NCBI RefSeq assembly: GCF_014145635.1
Contig: NZ_JACHTC010000007.1
Location: forward strand, 90,207 to 154,206
From: Myroides sp. WP-1
GTDB taxonomy: Bacteria; Bacteroidota; Bacteroidia; Flavobacteriales; Flavobacteriaceae
Length of the DNA: 64,000 nt
Reading direction: 5' to 3'
A program made the position numbers and the translations under genes. Shown one piece after another: positions 62,221 to 64,000 of the stretch. The first letter of the stretch is position 1, and each line of letters opens with the position of its first letter. The notes under the pieces were generated by a model that was not told the origin of the DNA, did not search any database, and saw nothing but the letters and a program-made list of their open reading frames with translations.

Positions 62221-62694
62221 TGATTTGTATGAAAGTAGTGAACTTTTGGCGTTTTTTTAAATTGTGTAATTAAATGGCCTAAAAAAGAAATATATATACT
62301 GTTTGCTCTTTTAGCTTTTTTTGTAATACACTAAGGTTATATACCTTTTTATATTTGCTTTATTTTGCGGGTATCTTGTTCGGTTTGAGGTATAGTTTTT
62401 ATTTAAGGTAACATAATTATTGTTAGGTTCTTGTATTGATTAGTATAGTTTTAAGAAATTCTAGAAATGCCCGATTCTAACTAAGAATTGAAATTGCTTA
62501 AAATCAAGCTTTTTTTATTTGATGGTTATTTGATACAAACCTAGTTTTAAAAGTTAAACTGCTTAAAATCAGTTGTTTTTTTATTTGATGGTTATTTGAT
62601 AAAGGGGATTTTTAGCTTCTAAGTAAAATTCATTTGAGTTAAATACAAAAGTGAAAACTAGAGTAATTAAGAATATATAAAAAAACAAAGACAC
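62221..62694. other. AT-rich spacer in the element
   Basis: A 474-bp spacer between the fic array and radC. It contains a 41-bp direct repeat pair (62495-62601) and a terminator that overlaps its right end. I see no gene. Confidence 0.5.
62495..62601. repeat. Pair of ~41-bp direct repeats
   Basis: TGCTTAAAATCA to GATGGTTATTTGATA occurs at 62495-62535 and at 62560-62601 with a few changes in the middle, about 65 bp apart. Confidence 0.8.
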
Positions 62695-62707
62695 CTATAA
62701 GGTGCCT
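62680..62707 (-). terminator. Terminator of radC
   Basis: On the minus strand GGCACC pairs with GGTGTC across a short loop (one G-T), followed by a T-rich tail. It overlaps the radC stop. Confidence 0.6.
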
Positions 62708-63165
62708 TCGTCTGCAAAGGAGTAGTAACTCTCTTCGGTTATAATTAAGTGATCTAAAAGATTAATATCAAGTATCTTACTTGCTTCTTTTATTTTTCTT
62801 GTAATTTGTCTATCAGCATCACTTGGATCTAACTTTCCAGATGGATGATTGTGAATAATTATAAAAGCTGTAGCATTAGCCTTTAGTAAAGCTGAGAAAA
62901 TAATTCTTAAATCTACTATTGTTGCGGTTATTCCTCCCGTTGAAGCTTCTAATACTCCAAGTACTTTATTGTTGTTAGAAAGCATAAGAACTTTAAACTG
63001 TTCTAATAATTCAATCTTATTACCATCCCAAGCCTTTAATGCTATTTGATATGCACTATAAGAAGATGTAATTTGAGGTCTCTGTGAAGCCTTTACTTTT
63101 GATTTGTAAATTAATTCTACTTCTGAAGCGATAAGCCAATCTTTGTTTAAAACTGTAGTTTCCAT
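62695..63165 (-). CDS. RadC-like JAB-domain protein
   Basis: This 156-residue protein has the JAB/MPN metal-dependent hydrolase fold. The zinc motif is HNHPSGKLDPSDADRQIT (about residues 108-125), with the glutamate upstream in LGVLEASTGG (about residues 72-75). It is shorter than chromosomal RadC because it lacks the N-terminal helix-hairpin-helix. Such short forms are common on Bacteroidota conjugative elements, and their role is unproven. A highly structured non-coding segment lies just upstream. Confidence 0.9.
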   Translation of the reverse strand: METTVLNKDWLIASEVELIYKSKVKASQRPQITSSYSAYQIALKAWDGNKIELLEQFKVLMLSNNNKVLGVLEASTGGITATIVDLRIIFSALLKANATAFIIIHNHPSGKLDPSDADRQITRKIKEASKILDINLLDHLIITEESYYSFADEGTL

Positions 63166-63194
63166 AATATTAAATTTTTAAATTAATTATGGAG

Positions 63195-63312
63195 CCACAG
63201 TTGGTAATGGCTTAGCAAGCGCAAGAAACGGGCGCAATAAAGCGAAGACTTTAGTCAAGCATTTATGGGGGTTTTCTTGCTAGCGAACCGCGAGGCATTG
63301 CCTAACTTTGTG
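63195..63312 (-). ncRNA. Structured non-coding segment upstream of radC
   Basis: A segment of about 118 bp is visibly richer in GC than its flanks and can fold on itself. CACAGTTGGTAATGGC (63196-63211) pairs with the complement in GGCATTGCCTAACTTTGTG (63294-63312), with some G-U pairs. TAGCAAGCGCAAGAAA-like sequence pairs with TTTCTTGCTAGCG nearer the centre. It lies in the leader of radC on the minus strand. It could be an RNA element or a DNA processing site such as an origin of transfer; I cannot tell which. Confidence 0.5.
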
Positions 63313-63349
63313 TAATTATTAATAAAAAATAAAACTAAAAATCAATGTA

Positions 63350-63862
63350 CTATAAAGGCTTTTTTGTGTTATTTTCAGAAGAAATTTTCCACTTTTTATA
63401 TACCTCAAAGTTCTTTGGATTCTCTTTAAAGAACTGATTCAGATACATTAATTCAAGATTCGATTTCTTATTATTTTCTATTAACTGATTATAATCAGAG
63501 TAATGAATTGATTTTTTAATCGCAACGTAAATTGATAAACCACTTGTGAGTAAAAGAAAAATATTAAGGGCTATGATGTAGAACATCTTCTTATGACTAA
63601 TAGCCCTATATACTTTTAAAAGGTCTTCTTTAGTATCATAAAGTGTGGACTGAAATGCAGTGAAATCATCTTGTAATCTTTGTCTATTATTTGACTCAAT
63701 TTTGTGTAATTCAGACACATTTACTTTTACTTCAATATTATTTATCCTGTTTGAAAGCTGAGTTTGCAGAGTAATATTTTGCTTGAGTTTTTCTTGCAAG
63801 TGAACTACCTGCTGAAATAGTAACTCAGTGAGTTCTGTGAGTGTAGGTTGTTTCTTTGCCAT
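63350..63862 (-). CDS. Coiled-coil single-span membrane protein
   Basis: This 170-residue hypothetical protein has an N-terminal coiled coil (about residues 8-90), rich in Leu, Gln, Lys and Glu (QQVVHLQEKLKQNITLQTQL). One membrane helix (about 97-115) follows, with a short polar part after it (LNQFFKENPKNFEVYKKW). The layout is like small mobilisation- or conjugation-linked proteins of Bacteroidota elements, but no family is recognised. It lies 18 bp before the IS30-like transposase end and upstream of the structured segment. Confidence 0.6.
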   Translation of the reverse strand: MAKKQPTLTELTELLFQQVVHLQEKLKQNITLQTQLSNRINNIEVKVNVSELHKIESNNRQRLQDDFTAFQSTLYDTKEDLLKVYRAISHKKMFYIIALNIFLLLTSGLSIYVAIKKSIHYSDYNQLIENNKKSNLELMYLNQFFKENPKNFEVYKKWKISSENNTKKPL

Positions 63863-63880
63863 AGTTAAAGATTGCTGAAT

Positions 63881-64000
63881 TCAACTTGCAAATGCAACAG
63901 AATTCTGATTAATAATTTGTTTAAATTTTTCGTTTGGCGTGAGGTATCCAAGTCTTTTACGAGGTCGATTATTGAGTTTATTTTCAATCCACTTAATCTG
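63881..64000 (-). CDS. IS30-family transposase, C-terminal part
   Basis: The last 39 residues of a transposase run off the window edge. They read IENKLNNRPRKRLGYLTPNE, then KFKQIINQNSVAFAS. The block LNNRPRKRLGY..TPNE is the hallmark of the IS30 family (and some related DDE transposases). The ATTGCTGAATTCAA sequence right after the stop is a likely terminal inverted repeat end. The rest of the IS is outside the window. It is inside the integrative element. Confidence 0.8.
   Translation of the reverse strand, partial: QIKWIENKLNNRPRKRLGYLTPNEKFKQIINQNSVAFAS

Larger units (their letters stand above)
59132..64000. mobile_element. Left end of an integrative element (tyrosine-recombinase type)
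   Basis: The element starts at a split tRNA gene and carries, near its left end, an integrase gene pointing inward. It then has a Fic protein gene with a 69-bp tandem array, a RadC-like gene, a structured non-coding segment, a coiled-coil membrane protein and an IS30-like transposase at the edge. Base composition is lower in GC than most of the window. The right end and any transfer genes are outside the window, so whether it is conjugative is unknown. Confidence 0.8.

Overview
The window is chromosomal DNA from a low-GC member of the Flavobacteriaceae (phylum Bacteroidota). The evidence is the flavobacterial -7 promoter box TAnnTTTG upstream of many genes, the near absence of Shine-Dalgarno sites, a type IX secretion plug protein, a DUF983 protein, a mevalonate pathway, and several peptide (POT) transporters beside a dipeptidyl peptidase. 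The gene content resembles Myroides or a close relative, but genus is an inference.

Region by region. (1) 1-10,915 holds the 3' end of comEC (+) and, convergent with it, a long minus-strand peptide-use locus: dipeptidyl peptidase IV, four POT-family transporters and a secreted thioredoxin-like protein. (2) 11,547-25,479 is mostly plus-strand and carries the lower mevalonate pathway (HMG-CoA reductase, a GYDIA-type GHMP kinase, diphosphomevalonate decarboxylase, mevalonate kinase) and a UbiA prenyltransferase. Interleaved are an LpoB-like lipoprotein with its COG3014 partner, a flavoprotein and an RluB-type pseudouridine synthase. (3) 25,595-41,120 is mostly minus-strand housekeeping: YceI, pirin, a Crp/Fnr regulator, an aspartate-type aminotransferase, rsmG (+), a universal stress protein with a BCCT transporter, pruA, apaG, the type IX plug protein, a HAD phosphatase, a methyltransferase, map, a VOC protein and gpmI. 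(4) 41,424-59,016 holds two L,D-transpeptidases, a TonB-dependent receptor, an AsmA-like protein, a pentapeptide protein, a YgiB/YgiC-like lipoprotein and ATP-grasp operon, an AraC regulator, tRNA-Trp and a run of small envelope or hypothetical proteins. (5) From 59,090 to the right edge is the left end of an integrative element. It begins at a 42-bp 3' fragment of a CAT-anticodon tRNA gene (att site), followed by a tyrosine integrase, a class II Fic protein, a 69-bp tandem array, a RadC-like JAB protein, a strongly folded non-coding segment, a coiled-coil membrane protein and the end of an IS30-type transposase.

How the genes work together. In region 1 the peptidase would release dipeptides and the POT carriers import them. 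In region 2 the enzymes would convert HMG-CoA to isopentenyl diphosphate, with the phosphomevalonate kinase step probably filled by the GYDIA kinase. HMG-CoA synthase is not in the window.

The most unusual signal is around the Fic gene. The 10-mer TTGTAATCAA overlaps the predicted fic promoter -7 box and recurs twice in each of six 69-bp tandem units immediately downstream of fic. Fic ends in a winged-helix-like domain, so a self-regulating or titration array is a testable hypothesis. Other points of note are a perfect 16-bp-stem terminator inside the comEC coding sequence, the structured segment upstream of radC, a three-copy extragenic repeat after rsmG, and a tandem plus inverted 11-mer array upstream of HMG-CoA reductase.
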